This document shows positions 16,106 through 26,325 of a stretch of DNA of 64,000 bases, one piece after another. The translations under genes were made by a program, and so were the position numbers. The notes under the pieces were generated by a model that saw only the letters and a program-made list of their open reading frames with translations, made no database searches and had not been told where the DNA came from. Source of the stretch: Blastochloris tepida. Its GTDB lineage: Bacteria > Pseudomonadota > Alphaproteobacteria > Rhizobiales > Xanthobacteraceae. Location of the stretch: the NCBI RefSeq assembly GCF_003966715.1, contig NZ_AP018907.1, positions 1,600,001 through 1,664,000 on the forward strand. Reading direction: 5' to 3'. Each line of letters opens with the position of its first letter. Position 1 is the first letter of the stretch.

Positions 16106-18142
16106 ATGTCCAAGCATCCTCCCAAGGAAATCGCGTTGTTCGCGCCGGCGATCGTCTGGCCCGCACTCGGGCATTCGTTCGCCAAGCTCGATCCGCGCCG
16201 GCTCGCCCGCAACCCGGTGATCTTCGTCACCGCGCTTGTGGCGCTGCTCACCACCGTGCTGGCGATCCGCGACGGCTTGACCGGCGCGCCCAACTTCGCC
16301 ATCGGCGCACAGGTGGCGATCTGGCTGTGGATCACCGTGCTGTTCGCCAATTTCGCTGAAGCCGTGGCAGAGGGCCGCGGCAAGGCCCGCGCCGACGCCT
16401 TCCGCGCCACTCGATCTTCGGTGCGTGCCAAGGTGCTGCTCGGCGTCGGCGACCTCTTCGAGTTCAAGGACGCAGAATTGCTCGAACAGGGCGACATCGT
16501 CATCGTGGAGGCCGGCGAGACCATCCCGACCGACGGTGAGGTGATCGAGGGCATCGCCTCGGTCGACGAGAGCGCGATTACCGGCGAGTCCGCACCGGTG
16601 ATCCGCGAGTCGGGTGGCGACCGCTCGGCGGTCACCGGCGGCACCCGCGTGGTGTCGGACTGGATCAAGGTCAAGGTCACCGCCAAACCCGGCGAGACCT
16701 TCCTCGACCGCATGATCGCATTGGTGGAGGGCGCCAAGCGCCAGAAGACGCCGAACGAGATCGCGCTCGATATCCTGCTGGCCGGGTTGACGCTGGTGTT
16801 CCTGTTCGTCGTCGTCACGCTGCCGGCGTTCGCATCCTGGTCGGACACGGAGGTGCCGGTGGTCTATCTCGCCGCGCTGTTCGTGACGCTGATTCCTACC
16901 ACCATTGGCGGGCTGTTGTCCGCCATCGGCATCGCCGGCATGGACCGGCTGGTGAAAGCCAACGTCATCGCCAAGTCCGGCCGCGCGGTGGAGGCGGCCG
17001 GCGACGTTGACGTGCTCTTGCTCGACAAGACCGGCACCATCACCTTCGGCAATCGCATGGCCGATGCTTTCGAGCCCCTGGCCGGTGTGGCCGAGCGCGA
17101 ACTGGCGGAGGCCGCCTTCCTCGCCTCGCTCTCCGACGAGACGCCGGAGGGCAAGTCGATTGTCGAACTGGCGCAGCGGCGGTTCGGCTTCGACACGGAA
17201 AACGCGGAAGCGCTGACCTTCGTCCCGTTCTCGGCGCACACTCGGATGTCGGGCGTTGATCTGCCCGACGGCGGCGTGGTCCGCAAGGGTGCGTCAGATG
17301 CCATGCTTCGCTTGGCAGGCGGTTCGGCGCCGGTGGAGCTCGACGCCATTATCCGGCGCATCGCAGCAACGGGCGGCACGCCCCTGGTGGTGGTGAGGGA
17401 CAAGCGGCTGCTCGGCGTCGTTCACCTGAAGGACATCGTCAAGCACGGCATCCGCGAGCGTTTCGCCGAGCTGCGCCGCATGGGCATCCGGACTGTGATG
17501 ATCACTGGCGACAACCCGCTCACGGCGGCGGCAATCGCCGCGGAGGCCGGTGTCGACGACTTCCTGGCCGAGGCGACGCCCGAGAAGAAGCTCGATCTGA
17601 TCCGCCGCGAGCAGGCCGAGGGCAAGCTGGTGGCGATGTGTGGCGATGGCTCCAACGACGCACCGGCGCTGGCCCAGGCCGACATCGGCGTGGCGATGAA
17701 CTCGGGCACCCCGGCCGCCAAGGAGGCCGGCAATCTGATCGACCTCGATTCCGACCCCACCAAGCTGATCGAGGTGGTGCTGGTCGGCAAGCAGCTCCTG
17801 ATCTCGCGCGGCGCACTCACCACCTTCTCCATCGCCAACGATGTCGCCAAATACTTCGCCATCCTGCCGGCACTGTTCGTCACCGCCTACCCCGGTCTTG
17901 CCGCGCTCGATGTGATGGGGCTCGGTACGCCGCAGTCGGCCATTCTGTCGGCGATCATCTTCAACGCGCTGATCATCGTTGCTCTGATCCCGCTGGCGCT
18001 GAAGGGGGTGCGCTACGCTCCGGCCTCGGCTGCTCAGCTGCTCCAGCGCAACCTTCTGGTCTATGGGCTTGGCGGCCTCATCGCTCCGTTTGTCGGCATC
18101 AAGCTGGTCGACATTATCGTCGACCTCCTGCACCTCGCCTGA
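16106..18142 (+). CDS. kdpB: K+-transporting ATPase subunit KdpB (P-type ATPase)
   Basis: A 678-residue catalytic subunit. The actuator loop TGES is in [18 protein letters not shown], the phosphorylated Asp is D307 in [11 protein letters not shown], and the hinge motif [15 protein letters not shown] is followed by the typical [20 protein letters not shown] segment. It hydrolyses ATP to drive K+ uptake through KdpA. It starts 11 bp after kdpA. Confidence 0.97.
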   Translation: MSKHPPKEIALFAPAIVWPALGHSFAKLDPRRLARNPVIFVTALVALLTTVLAIRDGLTGAPNFAIGAQVAIWLWITVLFANFAEAVAEGRGKARADAFRATRSSVRAKVLLGVGDLFEFKDAELLEQGDIVIVEAGETIPTDGEVIEGIASVDESAITGESAPVIRESGGDRSAVTGGTRVVSDWIKVKVTAKPGETFLDRMIALVEGAKRQKTPNEIALDILLAGLTLVFLFVVVTLPAFASWSDTEVPVVYLAALFVTLIPTTIGGLLSAIGIAGMDRLVKANVIAKSGRAVEAAGDVDVLLLDKTGTITFGNRMADAFEPLAGVAERELAEAAFLASLSDETPEGKSIVELAQRRFGFDTENAEALTFVPFSAHTRMSGVDLPDGGVVRKGASDAMLRLAGGSAPVELDAIIRRIAATGGTPLVVVRDKRLLGVVHLKDIVKHGIRERFAELRRMGIRTVMITGDNPLTAAAIAAEAGVDDFLAEATPEKKLDLIRREQAEGKLVAMCGDGSNDAPALAQADIGVAMNSGTPAAKEAGNLIDLDSDPTKLIEVVLVGKQLLISRGALTTFSIANDVAKYFAILPALFVTAYPGLAALDVMGLGTPQSAILSAIIFNALIIVALIPLALKGVRYAPASAAQLLQRNLLVYGLGGLIAPFVGIKLVDIIVDLLHLA

Positions 18143-18151
18143 GGATTATCC

Positions 18152-18739
18152 ATGTTTGCCATTCTTCGCCCGGCTGTTGTCCTCACCCTGCTGTTGAGCG
18201 CACTTCTCGGCCTCGTCTATCCGCTGGCGGTCACGGGTCTTGCCCAGACGGTGTTTCCCACCGCAGCCAACGGCTCGCTGGTGACCAAGCGCGACACGGT
18301 GGTGGGCTCCAGCCTGATCGGCCAGGAGTTCACCGCCGCTCGCTATTTCCATTCGCGGCCCTCAGCGACATCTGCGCCGGATCCGGACGATGCCACCAAA
18401 ACGGTGGATGCGCCCTACAATGCCGCGAATTCGTCGGGCTCCAATCTCGGTCCGACCTCCGAAAAGCTGATCGCGGCCATCAAGGAGCGTGCGAGCGGCT
18501 TTGAGACCCGGCCGGTGCCGGCCGACCTCGTCACCGCCTCGGCCAGCGGCCTCGATCCCCACATATCGCCGGCGGCTGCGCTGATCCAGGTGCCGCGTGT
18601 CGCCAGCGCCCGCGGCATCCCGGAGGCGGAGATCGCGGCGCTGGTCACCCGCTCGATCGAGGGCCGGACCTTCGGTATCCTGGGAGAGCCTCGGGTCAAC
18701 GTGCTTGAGCTGAATCTTGCCCTCGACGCGAACTACTAA
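18152..18739 (+). CDS. kdpC: K+-transporting ATPase subunit KdpC
   Basis: A 195-residue subunit with one N-terminal transmembrane helix (residues about 7-28, then YPLAVTGLAQTVFP) and a soluble domain. Conserved motifs are GSxLIGQ (GSSLIGQEF), [21 protein letters not shown] and VNVLELNLAL at the end. KdpC stabilises the complex and raises ATP affinity. Normal length and position. Confidence 0.96.
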   Translation: MFAILRPAVVLTLLLSALLGLVYPLAVTGLAQTVFPTAANGSLVTKRDTVVGSSLIGQEFTAARYFHSRPSATSAPDPDDATKTVDAPYNAANSSGSNLGPTSEKLIAAIKERASGFETRPVPADLVTASASGLDPHISPAAALIQVPRVASARGIPEAEIAALVTRSIEGRTFGILGEPRVNVLELNLALDANY

Positions 18740-18745
18740 TTTGCG

Positions 18746-21433
18746 ATGGCGCCTCACGAGAACCGTCCCGAACCTGAAGCTCTGCTGGCGGAGGCCAACC
18801 GGGGCCGCCGCGGCGAGCTGAAGATCTATCTCGGTGCGGCGCCCGGCGTCGGCAAGACCTACGCCATGCTGGAGGAGGCGCGGGCTCGTCAACGCGACGG
18901 TATCGACGTCGTCGTCGCCATCGTCGAGACCCACGGCCGCGCCGAGACAGCAGCACTGCTCTCGACCCTGGAGCAGCTGCCGCGCAAGGTGATGGACTAC
19001 CGCGGCCGCAGCCTGGCCGAGATGGACATCGACGCGCTCCTGGAGCGCCGGCCGCAGCTTGTTCTTATCGACGAGCTGGCCCACACCAACGTGCCGGGCA
19101 GCCGCCATCCCAAACGCTGGCAGGACGTCGAGGAGGTGCTGGACGCCGGTATCGACGTTATCACCACGCTCAACATCCAGCACATCGAGAGCCTCAATGA
19201 CATCGTCGCCCGCATCACCGGCGTGCGGGTGCAGGAGACGGTGCCCGACGAGATCCTTCAGACCGCCGACGAGATCGAGCTGATCGACCTTCCCCCCGAG
19301 GAGCTGATCGACCGCCTGCGCCAGGGCAAGGTCTATGTATCGCAACAGATCGGCCGGGCGCTGGATCATTTCTTCTCAAAGGGCAACCTCACCGCGTTGC
19401 GCGAGCTGGCGATGCGCACCGCCGCCCAGCGCGTCGACGCCGAGATGGTCGCCTATATGCGCGCCCACGCGGTGGTCGGCCCGTGGCCGACCCAGGAGCG
19501 CCTTCTCGTCTGCATCAACGAATCGGAAGTGGCCAAGGAACTGGTGCGCTCGGGCAAGCGCAAGGCGGACCGCATCAAGATCCCGTGGATCGTCGCAACC
19601 GTGATGACGCCGTCGCACGAGGCCATGGGCACCGGCGCGCGCGCGGTGGTCGGCGAGGCGCTGAGGCTCGCCGAGAGCCTCGGCGCCGAGATCGCCACCC
19701 TGCGCACCGACCGCGACGTTGCCGGCGAGATCCTGCGCTTCGCCCGCGCGAGGAACTGCAGCCGCATCCTGATCGGGCGGGCGCGGCGCCGCTGGCCCTA
19801 CGGTCTCATCCGAGAGCCGGTTGCCGAGCGCCTGATCAAGCTCGGCACCGATTTCGAGGTCACAGTGGTGCCAAGCGGCCGGCCGGTTGGCCGCATCACC
19901 CTCTTGCTTCCGTGGCGCAAGGCGCCAAACCTTGCGGGCATTGTGGAGGCCCTGGTCGGGGTTGGGGTGGCGACGGCGGTGGCGTGGCCATTGTGGCGCT
20001 ATATGCCGGTAGCTTCGCTGGCCCTGGTCTATCTCGTCGCCGTGCTGGTTGCCGGCGTGCGCCACGGCCTGTTCGTGGCACTGTTCGCCAGTGTCGTCGG
20101 GTTCCTCGCCTACAATTTCTTTTTCACAATACCTTACTACTCGTTCGAGGTGGCGCAGCACGAGTCGGTCGTCGCATTGCTGGTGTTCTTCATCAGCGCG
20201 CTGTTCACCGGCACGCTGGCGAGCCGGCTGCGCATGCAGGTCGAGAACATGCGCGCCACCCAGAAGCGCACCGAAACGCTGTATGACTTCTCGCGTAAGA
20301 TTGCCTCGGTGTCCAAGCTCGACGACGTGCTGTGGGCGGCGGTGCACCATCTGGCGGCGACGCTGGATGCCCAGTCGCTGGTGCTGATGCCTGGCGAGCA
20401 CGGCGAGCTTGAGATGGTGCAGGGCTATCCCGCCATCGACGATCTCAATCCCAAGGACTGGGGCGCAGCGCAGTGGGCATGGGAGAAGGCCGAGCCCGCT
20501 GGGCGGGGCACCGCGACGCTGCCCACCGCCGACTGGCTGTTCCTGCCGATATCGACCGCGAGCGCGATGCACGGCGCCATCGGCGTGCGCTTCGCGGATC
20601 CGGCGCGGGCGGACGACCCGGATACCCGCCGCCTGCTGCTCGCGGTCGAGGATCAGATCGCGGTGGCGATCGAGCGCACCCGGCTTGCCGCCGACCTTGA
20701 AAATTCGCGGGTCACCGCCGAAAGCGAGAAGCTTCGGACGGCGCTGTTGAATTCAGTATCGCATGACCTGCGCACGCCGCTGGTGTCGATTATCGGCGCC
20801 GCCACCGAGCTGTCGTCGGCGCGCGAACTGTCGTCACCCGATCGCGAGGCATTGACGTCCACGGTGCTGGAGGAGGCGCAGCGCCTCGACCGCTACGTGC
20901 AGAATCTGCTCGACATGACCCGCCTCGGCTATGGCGCACTGAATCTGCGGCGCGCCGCCGTCGATCTGCGCGAGATCGTGGGCCGCGCCTGCCGCGATCT
21001 CGGCCGCGTGCTCGGCGTTCGCAGGGTCGTTCTCGACATTCCACGCGATTTGCCGCCGGTTGATGTCGATCCGGTGCTGATCGGGCAGGTGTTCGTCAAC
21101 GTGATCGAGAACGCGGCGCGGCACGCGCCCGGCAACACGCCGATTACGGTTCCTGCGCGCCTGGAGGGCGAGTTCGTGCATATCGGCATCATTGACGAGG
21201 GGCCGGGTATTCCGCCCCAGGACCGCGAGAAGGTGTTCGACTTATTCTACCGCGTGCGCGCCGGAGACAGCCAGGCGGCTGGAACAGGTCTCGGTCTTGC
21301 GATTGCCCGCGGGCTAGTTGCGGCGCATGGCGGCACCATCCGGGCTGAGGCGGGTCCCGGCGGCGCCGGCACGGCGATCGACATCATGCTGCCGGTGGCG
21401 AAGGTTCAGCCCCTTGGGGAGGACGCGGAGTGA
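18746..21433 (+). CDS. kdpD: Osmosensitive K+ channel sensor histidine kinase KdpD
   Basis: An 895-residue sensor kinase. The N-terminal KdpD domain has a Walker-A motif GAAPGVGKT (residues 30-38) and the DELAHTN box. It is followed by a universal-stress-like domain (about 250-370), four transmembrane helices (about 395-495), a GAF-like domain, a HisKA domain with the phospho-acceptor His673 in SVSHDLRTPL, and an ATPase domain (VFVNVIENAARHAPG, DEGPGIP, GTGLGLAIARGL). It senses potassium or turgor and phosphorylates KdpE. Its end overlaps kdpE by four bases. Confidence 0.97.
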   Translation: MAPHENRPEPEALLAEANRGRRGELKIYLGAAPGVGKTYAMLEEARARQRDGIDVVVAIVETHGRAETAALLSTLEQLPRKVMDYRGRSLAEMDIDALLERRPQLVLIDELAHTNVPGSRHPKRWQDVEEVLDAGIDVITTLNIQHIESLNDIVARITGVRVQETVPDEILQTADEIELIDLPPEELIDRLRQGKVYVSQQIGRALDHFFSKGNLTALRELAMRTAAQRVDAEMVAYMRAHAVVGPWPTQERLLVCINESEVAKELVRSGKRKADRIKIPWIVATVMTPSHEAMGTGARAVVGEALRLAESLGAEIATLRTDRDVAGEILRFARARNCSRILIGRARRRWPYGLIREPVAERLIKLGTDFEVTVVPSGRPVGRITLLLPWRKAPNLAGIVEALVGVGVATAVAWPLWRYMPVASLALVYLVAVLVAGVRHGLFVALFASVVGFLAYNFFFTIPYYSFEVAQHESVVALLVFFISALFTGTLASRLRMQVENMRATQKRTETLYDFSRKIASVSKLDDVLWAAVHHLAATLDAQSLVLMPGEHGELEMVQGYPAIDDLNPKDWGAAQWAWEKAEPAGRGTATLPTADWLFLPISTASAMHGAIGVRFADPARADDPDTRRLLLAVEDQIAVAIERTRLAADLENSRVTAESEKLRTALLNSVSHDLRTPLVSIIGAATELSSARELSSPDREALTSTVLEEAQRLDRYVQNLLDMTRLGYGALNLRRAAVDLREIVGRACRDLGRVLGVRRVVLDIPRDLPPVDVDPVLIGQVFVNVIENAARHAPGNTPITVPARLEGEFVHIGIIDEGPGIPPQDREKVFDLFYRVRAGDSQAAGTGLGLAIARGLVAAHGGTIRAEAGPGGAGTAIDIMLPVAKVQPLGEDAE

Positions 21434-22122
21434 CACGGATTTTGCTGATCGAGGACGAGGTGCCGATCCGTCGCTTTTTGCGCATCGCCCTGCACAACGA
21501 AGGCTACGAGGTGATCGAGGTCGACCGTGGCCGGGCCGGCATCGAGGCCGCGATCAACGGCGCCCCGGACGTGGTCATCCTCGATCTCGGCCTGCCGGAC
21601 ATCGACGGCATGGAGGTCATCCGGTCCTTGCGCGAGTGGTCGAAGGTGCCGATCCTGGTGCTGACGGTTCGTGACGCCGAAGCGGAGAAGATCCGCGCGC
21701 TCGACATGGGCGCGGAAGATTACGTCACCAAGCCGTTCGCCACCGGCGAACTTCTGGCGCGCCTGCGCGTGCTGCTGCGCGGCCTGGAGGAGCGTGAGCC
21801 AGGGATCCTCGACCTTGGACCGCTGCGCATCGACTTCAACCGGCGGAGCGTCATGATCGACGGCGAGGATGCCAAGCTCACGCGCAAGGAGTTCGACGTG
21901 CTGGCGCTGCTGGCGCATCAGGCTGGGCGGCTGGTTACTCACCGCCAGATCCTGCGCGCGGTATGGGGCCCTCATCACGAGGCGGACACCCATTATCTGC
22001 GCATTGTTGTTGGCCATCTGCGCGACAAGCTGGGCGATGACGCGGCAAACCCGCGCGTCATCCTGACCGACCCGGGCGTTGGCTATCGCTTGGCGGACTC
22101 GTTAGGGCGCCACGGTTCGTGA
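21430..22122 (+). CDS. kdpE: Response regulator KdpE
   Basis: A 230-residue OmpR-class regulator beginning at a GTG that overlaps the kdpD stop (GTGA). The receiver domain has IEDE at residues 7-10 and the phosphorylated Asp52 in VVILDLGLPD, with KPF near residue 101. The C-terminal winged helix reads LTRKEFDVLALLAHQAG and RVILTDPGVGYRLA. It should activate the kdp operon under potassium limitation. Confidence 0.96.
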   Translation: MTRILLIEDEVPIRRFLRIALHNEGYEVIEVDRGRAGIEAAINGAPDVVILDLGLPDIDGMEVIRSLREWSKVPILVLTVRDAEAEKIRALDMGAEDYVTKPFATGELLARLRVLLRGLEEREPGILDLGPLRIDFNRRSVMIDGEDAKLTRKEFDVLALLAHQAGRLVTHRQILRAVWGPHHEADTHYLRIVVGHLRDKLGDDAANPRVILTDPGVGYRLADSLGRHGS

Positions 22123-22740
22123 CGCGTAATGTGTCGCTTCGTTTGCGGAGAAGGACCGATCGGCAGGGATCGTCGCACTCACTGCAACGTGGCCAGCAAC
22201 GACGCCAAGCGGACGTGCCGGGAGGCGTACGACCTCGAGGGCAACGCGGGCCTGGAAATCACGGCTATAGGCTGTGACCGGCGGGTAGATCGACGGCCGG
22301 TCCAGAGGGTCCAGGGCGCCGAACTCGGGTTAGAGCGCAATCCGATCTGACTGCATCAGATCGGGCGCTCTAAGATCTTGAGTTGTCGCATTCTCTTTCG
22401 CAAAACCGGTGTCCACTCTTGCGGAGAATGCCCTAATGGCGGCTTCGGGGTTGCGGAAGGTCTGATTCGATGAGGGGCCTCGATGCGGCGCCCCGCCATG
22501 AGCCTTGATTCCCTGCTCGTCCCCGAGAAGTCGCCCCTGAAGGCGCTGCCGATGCCGGGCAGCAGCATGTTGCCGAGCGCCATGCCGCCGACGGAGAGAG
22601 CGAGACGGGCCATGTGCAAGGTCTACTCGGCGGGCGGCATCTGAGGCGAATTCCTGGAAACCAGTGAAGACCTGAAGGTGCTTTCGAAGGCTCGTTGATG
22701 TAAAACCATCCAACGCAACTGTTCCTGCCGGAGAAAACTC
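22123..22740. other. Non-coding or decayed region between kdpE and the TRIC gene
   Basis: The stretch contains family A repeat copy 2 (22331-22435). To its right a minus-strand frame of about 50 codons reads MARLALSVGGMALGNMLLPG and then runs into the repeat, so it looks like a truncated gene start (unidentified membrane or phage-like protein). Nothing else convincing is present. Confidence 0.45.
22331..22435. repeat. Palindromic intergenic repeat, family A, copy 2
   Basis: TAGAGCGCAATCCGATCTGA, then CATCAGATCGGGCGCTCTA, then CGCAAAACCGG...CTTGCGGAGAATGC. It is clearly homologous to 5481-5587 with a few changes. The outer pair is weaker here. Confidence 0.8.
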
Positions 22741-23376
22741 ATGTTCGAGACTGTCACGACGGCGCTCGACTGGCTTGGCATTGTTGCCTTCGTCATTACG
22801 GGCGCCCTCGTGGCATCGCGAAAGGAGATGGACATCGTCGGCTTCGCCCTGCTTGGGACGGCCACCGGCATCGGCGGAGGCACGATTCGGGACGTGCTCT
22901 TGGGACTGCCAGTGTTCTGGGTGCACCAGCCGGCTTACTTGGTCACCTGTGTTCTCGTATCTGCTATAGTATTCTTTACCGCTCATGTGCCGCAATCCAG
23001 GTACAGAATGGTGCTTTGGCTCGATGCGATCGGATTGGCCTTGTTCGCCGTTTCAGGCGCAGAGAAAGCAAGTCTTGCAGGCGCAACCGGCATTGTGGCC
23101 GTCGCCATGGGCGTGATCACCGCGACCTTCGGCGGGATCATCCGCGACTTGCTCGGGGGCGAGATTCCGGTCATCCTCAGCCGCGAGATCTATGTGTCGG
23201 CTGCATTGGCAGGAGCTGCAGCCTTCGTTGTTCTTACAATGCTGGGCGTTCCGCGCGATCTGGGCATTGGTGCAGGGTTTGCGATTGCTTTGGTCATTCG
23301 AGCCGCAGCGCTCCAGCGTGGCTGGTCGCTACCCCGTTATCGCCCCCGCCCCGGTCTCCCTCACGATCGCCGATGA
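22741..23376 (+). CDS. TRIC/UPF0126-family cation channel
   Basis: A 211-residue membrane protein with seven hydrophobic segments arranged as two three-helix repeats. Each repeat carries the glycine motif GGGTIRDVLLG (first) and FGGIIRDLLGGEIP (second), the hallmark of bacterial TRIC channels (YadS/YicG group). Members form homotrimeric potassium-conducting channels. It follows the kdp operon at about 600 bp, which is suggestive but may be chance. The last 15 residues are Arg/Pro-rich and may be added by read-through. Confidence 0.85.
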   Translation: MFETVTTALDWLGIVAFVITGALVASRKEMDIVGFALLGTATGIGGGTIRDVLLGLPVFWVHQPAYLVTCVLVSAIVFFTAHVPQSRYRMVLWLDAIGLALFAVSGAEKASLAGATGIVAVAMGVITATFGGIIRDLLGGEIPVILSREIYVSAALAGAAAFVVLTMLGVPRDLGIGAGFAIALVIRAAALQRGWSLPRYRPRPGLPHDRR

Positions 23377-23617
23377 CCAGGCCTTTGAGGGCCAGAGAAC
23401 ATGCCGTCCGGCGAAAACCGAAGAAACCTTCGCAATTCGGTTTTGGATCATAAGGGGCCCCTTACGATTCCTGGCAGCCTGAATGCATGCCGGAGCTTCG
23501 ACCGCGAAAAATCGGAAAGCCCCTGTTCGACCACGCGACCGGCCTCCTGGTAGAAGTGGATCAGCCCGCCGTGCGGCGACACGAACGCGCAATGGTGCGT
23601 CGACACCGTGCTGCACG

Positions 23618-23760
23618 ATGCCCGACCATTACGACGACGGCGGCATCTCGGGCGGCACGTGGGAGCGTTCGGCGTTGCAGCGGCTGCTGACCAATATCGA
23701 ACTTGGCAAGTTCGACGTGGTGGTGGTCGACAAGATCGACAGACTGTCGCGCTGCGTCGG
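23618..23760 (+). pseudogene. Serine recombinase (resolvase) fragment
   Basis: About 45 codons read HYDDGGISGGTWERSALQRL followed by GKFDVVVVDKIDRLSR, which is the middle of the catalytic domain of a large serine recombinase. The N-terminal catalytic serine region and the whole DNA-binding part are absent, and the frame then runs into unrelated sequence. This is the remnant of a mobile element or prophage integrase. Confidence 0.75.
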
Positions 23761-23819
23761 CGTTCGATCGAGCCGCGTGCTGGAGTTCAACGTATCGACG
23801 AGGACTTCTTTGTCGAGGA

Positions 23820-24011
23820 ATGACCGGCATCGTCCATTTGAACGCGCGCGACTCCGCGTCCACCGCCGCCACGACGGTCATCGGTGCCAGCGCAAATGGA
23901 CGAATCTTGTGGAAGATGCCCGATGGTCGAACCTATGCCGACTGGGAGGGAAACCAGGACAACGCATCGGTTGTCGCAGGCGAGACTGGTGAAGTGGGCG
24001 AACCGCAATGA
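23820..24011 (+). pseudogene. DUF4357-like fragment
   Basis: A 63-residue frame with ATG and a GAGGA right before it. The segment ASANGRILWKMPDGRTYADW matches the DUF4357 pattern (small domain often at the end of nuclease or methylase-like proteins of mobile DNA). It directly follows the recombinase fragment and ends exactly where a 40-bp hairpin begins, so it is more likely a gene remnant than a working gene. Confidence 0.5.
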
Positions 24012-24050
24012 ACTCAACAACCACCGGCTTTAGCCGGTGGTTGTTGAGTT
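24011..24050. mobile_element. Perfect hairpin resembling an IS200/IS605 end
   Basis: A 19-bp stem, AACTCAACAACCACCGGCT, pairs perfectly with AGCCGGTGGTTGTTGAGTT around a 2-base loop. The core ACCACCGGCTTTAGCCGGTGGT is the kind of subterminal hairpin found at ends of IS200/IS605-family elements. No transposase (TnpA or TnpB) is visible next to it, so it may be a solo end or remnant. A transcription terminator is the other reading, although there is no U-run. Confidence 0.5.
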
Positions 24051-24517
24051 TGATGCTTCCATAATGCATGCTCAACAATTTTATATCGATACAGAACGTA
24101 CAGTCATCTTTTTTGATAACGACCAAACTTTGACATCCGCGTGGCCCACTTCTGTTTTCGTAACACTTTGTCTTACCGCAGCGATAGGCGCCAGATACGC
24201 CGTCCTGTGCAATGCACTTGCGGCGCGAAGATGATTGCGGACAAAAATGACGGGGCAGGTCGACAGCTTGACGTGCGTCACTTGCAGAATGACCGGCTCA
24301 GCATACACGTGCCAAGCTCAAGTCGTTTGCCGCTTCACGCGGGTGTAGAAATCTCTTGCATCGGCTCGTGAAAAAGGCGTGAATTTAATTGGCTCACCAC
24401 GCTGTCCAAAGAGCCAGAACTTAGTGGCATCGAATCTCCTTCATCACAGACGCGTGAAGTGTTGACCGAGCGCGATCAGCATAACCATTCAGGACAGCAG
24501 GGAGGAATGTAAAGCAC

Positions 24518-26131
24518 ATGAGAGCTAATGTCCGCCTCAGTCTGCCGAGCCTGCTGGTGCCGTTGATCGCCTGCATGGCGGTCAGCATGCCGGCCGCCGC
24601 GCAGCAAACTCCGAAAAAGCCCAACATCGTCATCATCTGGGGTGATGACATCGGCCAGTCCAATGTCAGCGTCTACTCGCACGGCCTGATGGGCTACAGA
24701 ACGCCCAACATCGATCGCATCGCCAGCGAAGGCGTGATGTTCACGGACTATTACGCCGAGCAAAGCTGCACCGCCGGCCGGTCTTCGTTCATCACCGGCC
24801 AGTCTGGTCTGCGAACCGGCCTGACCAAGGTCGGCTTGCCGGGCGCTACGCTCGGCCTGCAGAAGGAAGACCCGACAATTGCTGAACTGCTCAAGCCGCT
24901 CGGTTACGCGACCGGCCAGTTTGGCAAGAACCATCTCGGCGACCGCAACGAATTTCTGCCGACCGTCCACGGCTTCGACGAGTTCTACGGCAATCTCTAC
25001 CATCTGAACGCGGAGGAAGAGCCTGAACTGCCGGACTACCCGAAAGACCCTGCGTTTCGTGCGAAGTTCGGACCGCGCGGCGTGATGGACTGCAAGGCCT
25101 CCGACAAGGACGACACGACAGTCGATCCGCGTTTCGGCAAGGTCGGCAAACAGGTCTGCGTGGACACCGGTCCGCTGACCCGAGCGCGAATGGTGACCAT
25201 CGATGATGACATCACCAATCGAGCCGTGGATTTCATGCAGCGGCAAAGCAAGGCTGGCAGGCCATTCTTCGTGTGGGTGAACACAACCCACATGCATTTC
25301 CGCACCCACACCAAGCCGGAGAGCATTGGCCAGTCGGGGCGGTGGCAGAGCCCCTATCACGACACCATGATCGATCACGACAGGAATGTCGGCACCATCC
25401 TCAAGGCGTTGGATGACCTCGGAATCGCGGACAATACCTTTGTCATGTACTCGACCGACAATGGTCCGCACATGAATTCGTGGCCGGATGGTGCGATGAC
25501 GCCGTTCCGCAACGAGAAGAACTCGAACTGGGAGGGCGCCTACAGGGTGCCGGCCATGTTCCGCTGGCCAGGCAAGATCAAGCCAGGCCAGACGTCAAAC
25601 GAAATGGTTGCCCACCACGACTTGCTGCCCACGCTTCTGGCCATGGCCGGCGACACCCAGGTGAAGGACAAGTTGCTCAAGGGCTACAAGGTCGGCGACA
25701 TGACCTACAAGGTTCATCTCGACGGCGACAATCTCGTGCCGCACCTCACCGGGCAAGAGCAGAAGAGCCCGCGGGAATCCTTCCTGTATGTCAATGACGA
25801 CCAGCAATTGGTGGGTTTGCGTTACGATAATTGGAAGCTCGTGTTCATGGAGCAGCGCGCCCCGGGAACCCTGCGCGTCTGGTCGGAGCCCTTCATCACG
25901 TTGCGGGTCCCGAAGATATTCAACCTGCGCACGGATCCGTACGAGCGGGCGGATATTACCTCGAACACCTACTATGACTGGCTTCTCGATCACGCCTTCC
26001 TACTCGTTCCGGCGCAAGACTATGTTTCCAAGTTCCTCTTGACGTTGAGGGATTATCCGCAGCGGCAGAAGGCGGCCAGTTTCAACATGGATGAAGTCCT
26101 GACGAAGATGAAGGAAAGCTCGTCGAAGTAA
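24518..26131 (+). CDS. Secreted arylsulfatase
   Basis: A 537-residue type I sulfatase. A Sec signal peptide spans about residues 1-28 (cleavage after AAA). The metal-binding start PNIVIIWGDDIG is followed by the signature SCTAGRSSFITGQ, with Cys84 as the formylglycine precursor. Other conserved parts are GKNHLGDRNEFLPT and STDNGPHMNSWPDG. It would hydrolyse sulfate esters in the periplasm after oxidation of Cys84 by a formylglycine-generating or anaerobic maturase enzyme; neither is in the window. GGGAGG lies about 12 bp upstream of the ATG. Confidence 0.93.
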   Translation: MRANVRLSLPSLLVPLIACMAVSMPAAAQQTPKKPNIVIIWGDDIGQSNVSVYSHGLMGYRTPNIDRIASEGVMFTDYYAEQSCTAGRSSFITGQSGLRTGLTKVGLPGATLGLQKEDPTIAELLKPLGYATGQFGKNHLGDRNEFLPTVHGFDEFYGNLYHLNAEEEPELPDYPKDPAFRAKFGPRGVMDCKASDKDDTTVDPRFGKVGKQVCVDTGPLTRARMVTIDDDITNRAVDFMQRQSKAGRPFFVWVNTTHMHFRTHTKPESIGQSGRWQSPYHDTMIDHDRNVGTILKALDDLGIADNTFVMYSTDNGPHMNSWPDGAMTPFRNEKNSNWEGAYRVPAMFRWPGKIKPGQTSNEMVAHHDLLPTLLAMAGDTQVKDKLLKGYKVGDMTYKVHLDGDNLVPHLTGQEQKSPRESFLYVNDDQQLVGLRYDNWKLVFMEQRAPGTLRVWSEPFITLRVPKIFNLRTDPYERADITSNTYYDWLLDHAFLLVPAQDYVSKFLLTLRDYPQRQKAASFNMDEVLTKMKESSSK

Positions 26132-26325
26132 GGCAGCTCGCTCCAATGCTGGCTCGTCACGCCCGCCTCGCAGGGCTGCGGGTGTGGCGGCCAAGCAGCT
26201 TGAGAAGCAAGGCTTCTCCGTGGGCATGCCGACCGGCAACTGACACGGCACTGCCCACCGCGACAACCGGCTGCGGAGCACGCTCCGGAGCCGCCTTGCC
26301 AACAGCCCGACACTACGAGGTGCCG

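Larger units (their letters stand above)
23377..24517. other. Decayed region with recombinase and DUF4357 fragments
   Basis: More than 1.1 kb without an intact ordinary gene. It contains a serine-recombinase fragment, a DUF4357-like fragment and a perfect hairpin (all annotated separately). The part from 24051 to 24517 is AT-rich and holds no convincing gene; a short plus-strand frame near 24200-24260 has a CTCGAKMI zinc-ribbon-like piece. Promoter elements for the sulfatase gene presumably lie at the right end. Confidence 0.5.

Noticed and set aside
22356..22619. 87-codon minus-strand frame right of family A copy 2
   Set aside because: Its second half is the repeat itself; only the first 50 codons look protein-like, so at most a truncated gene start.
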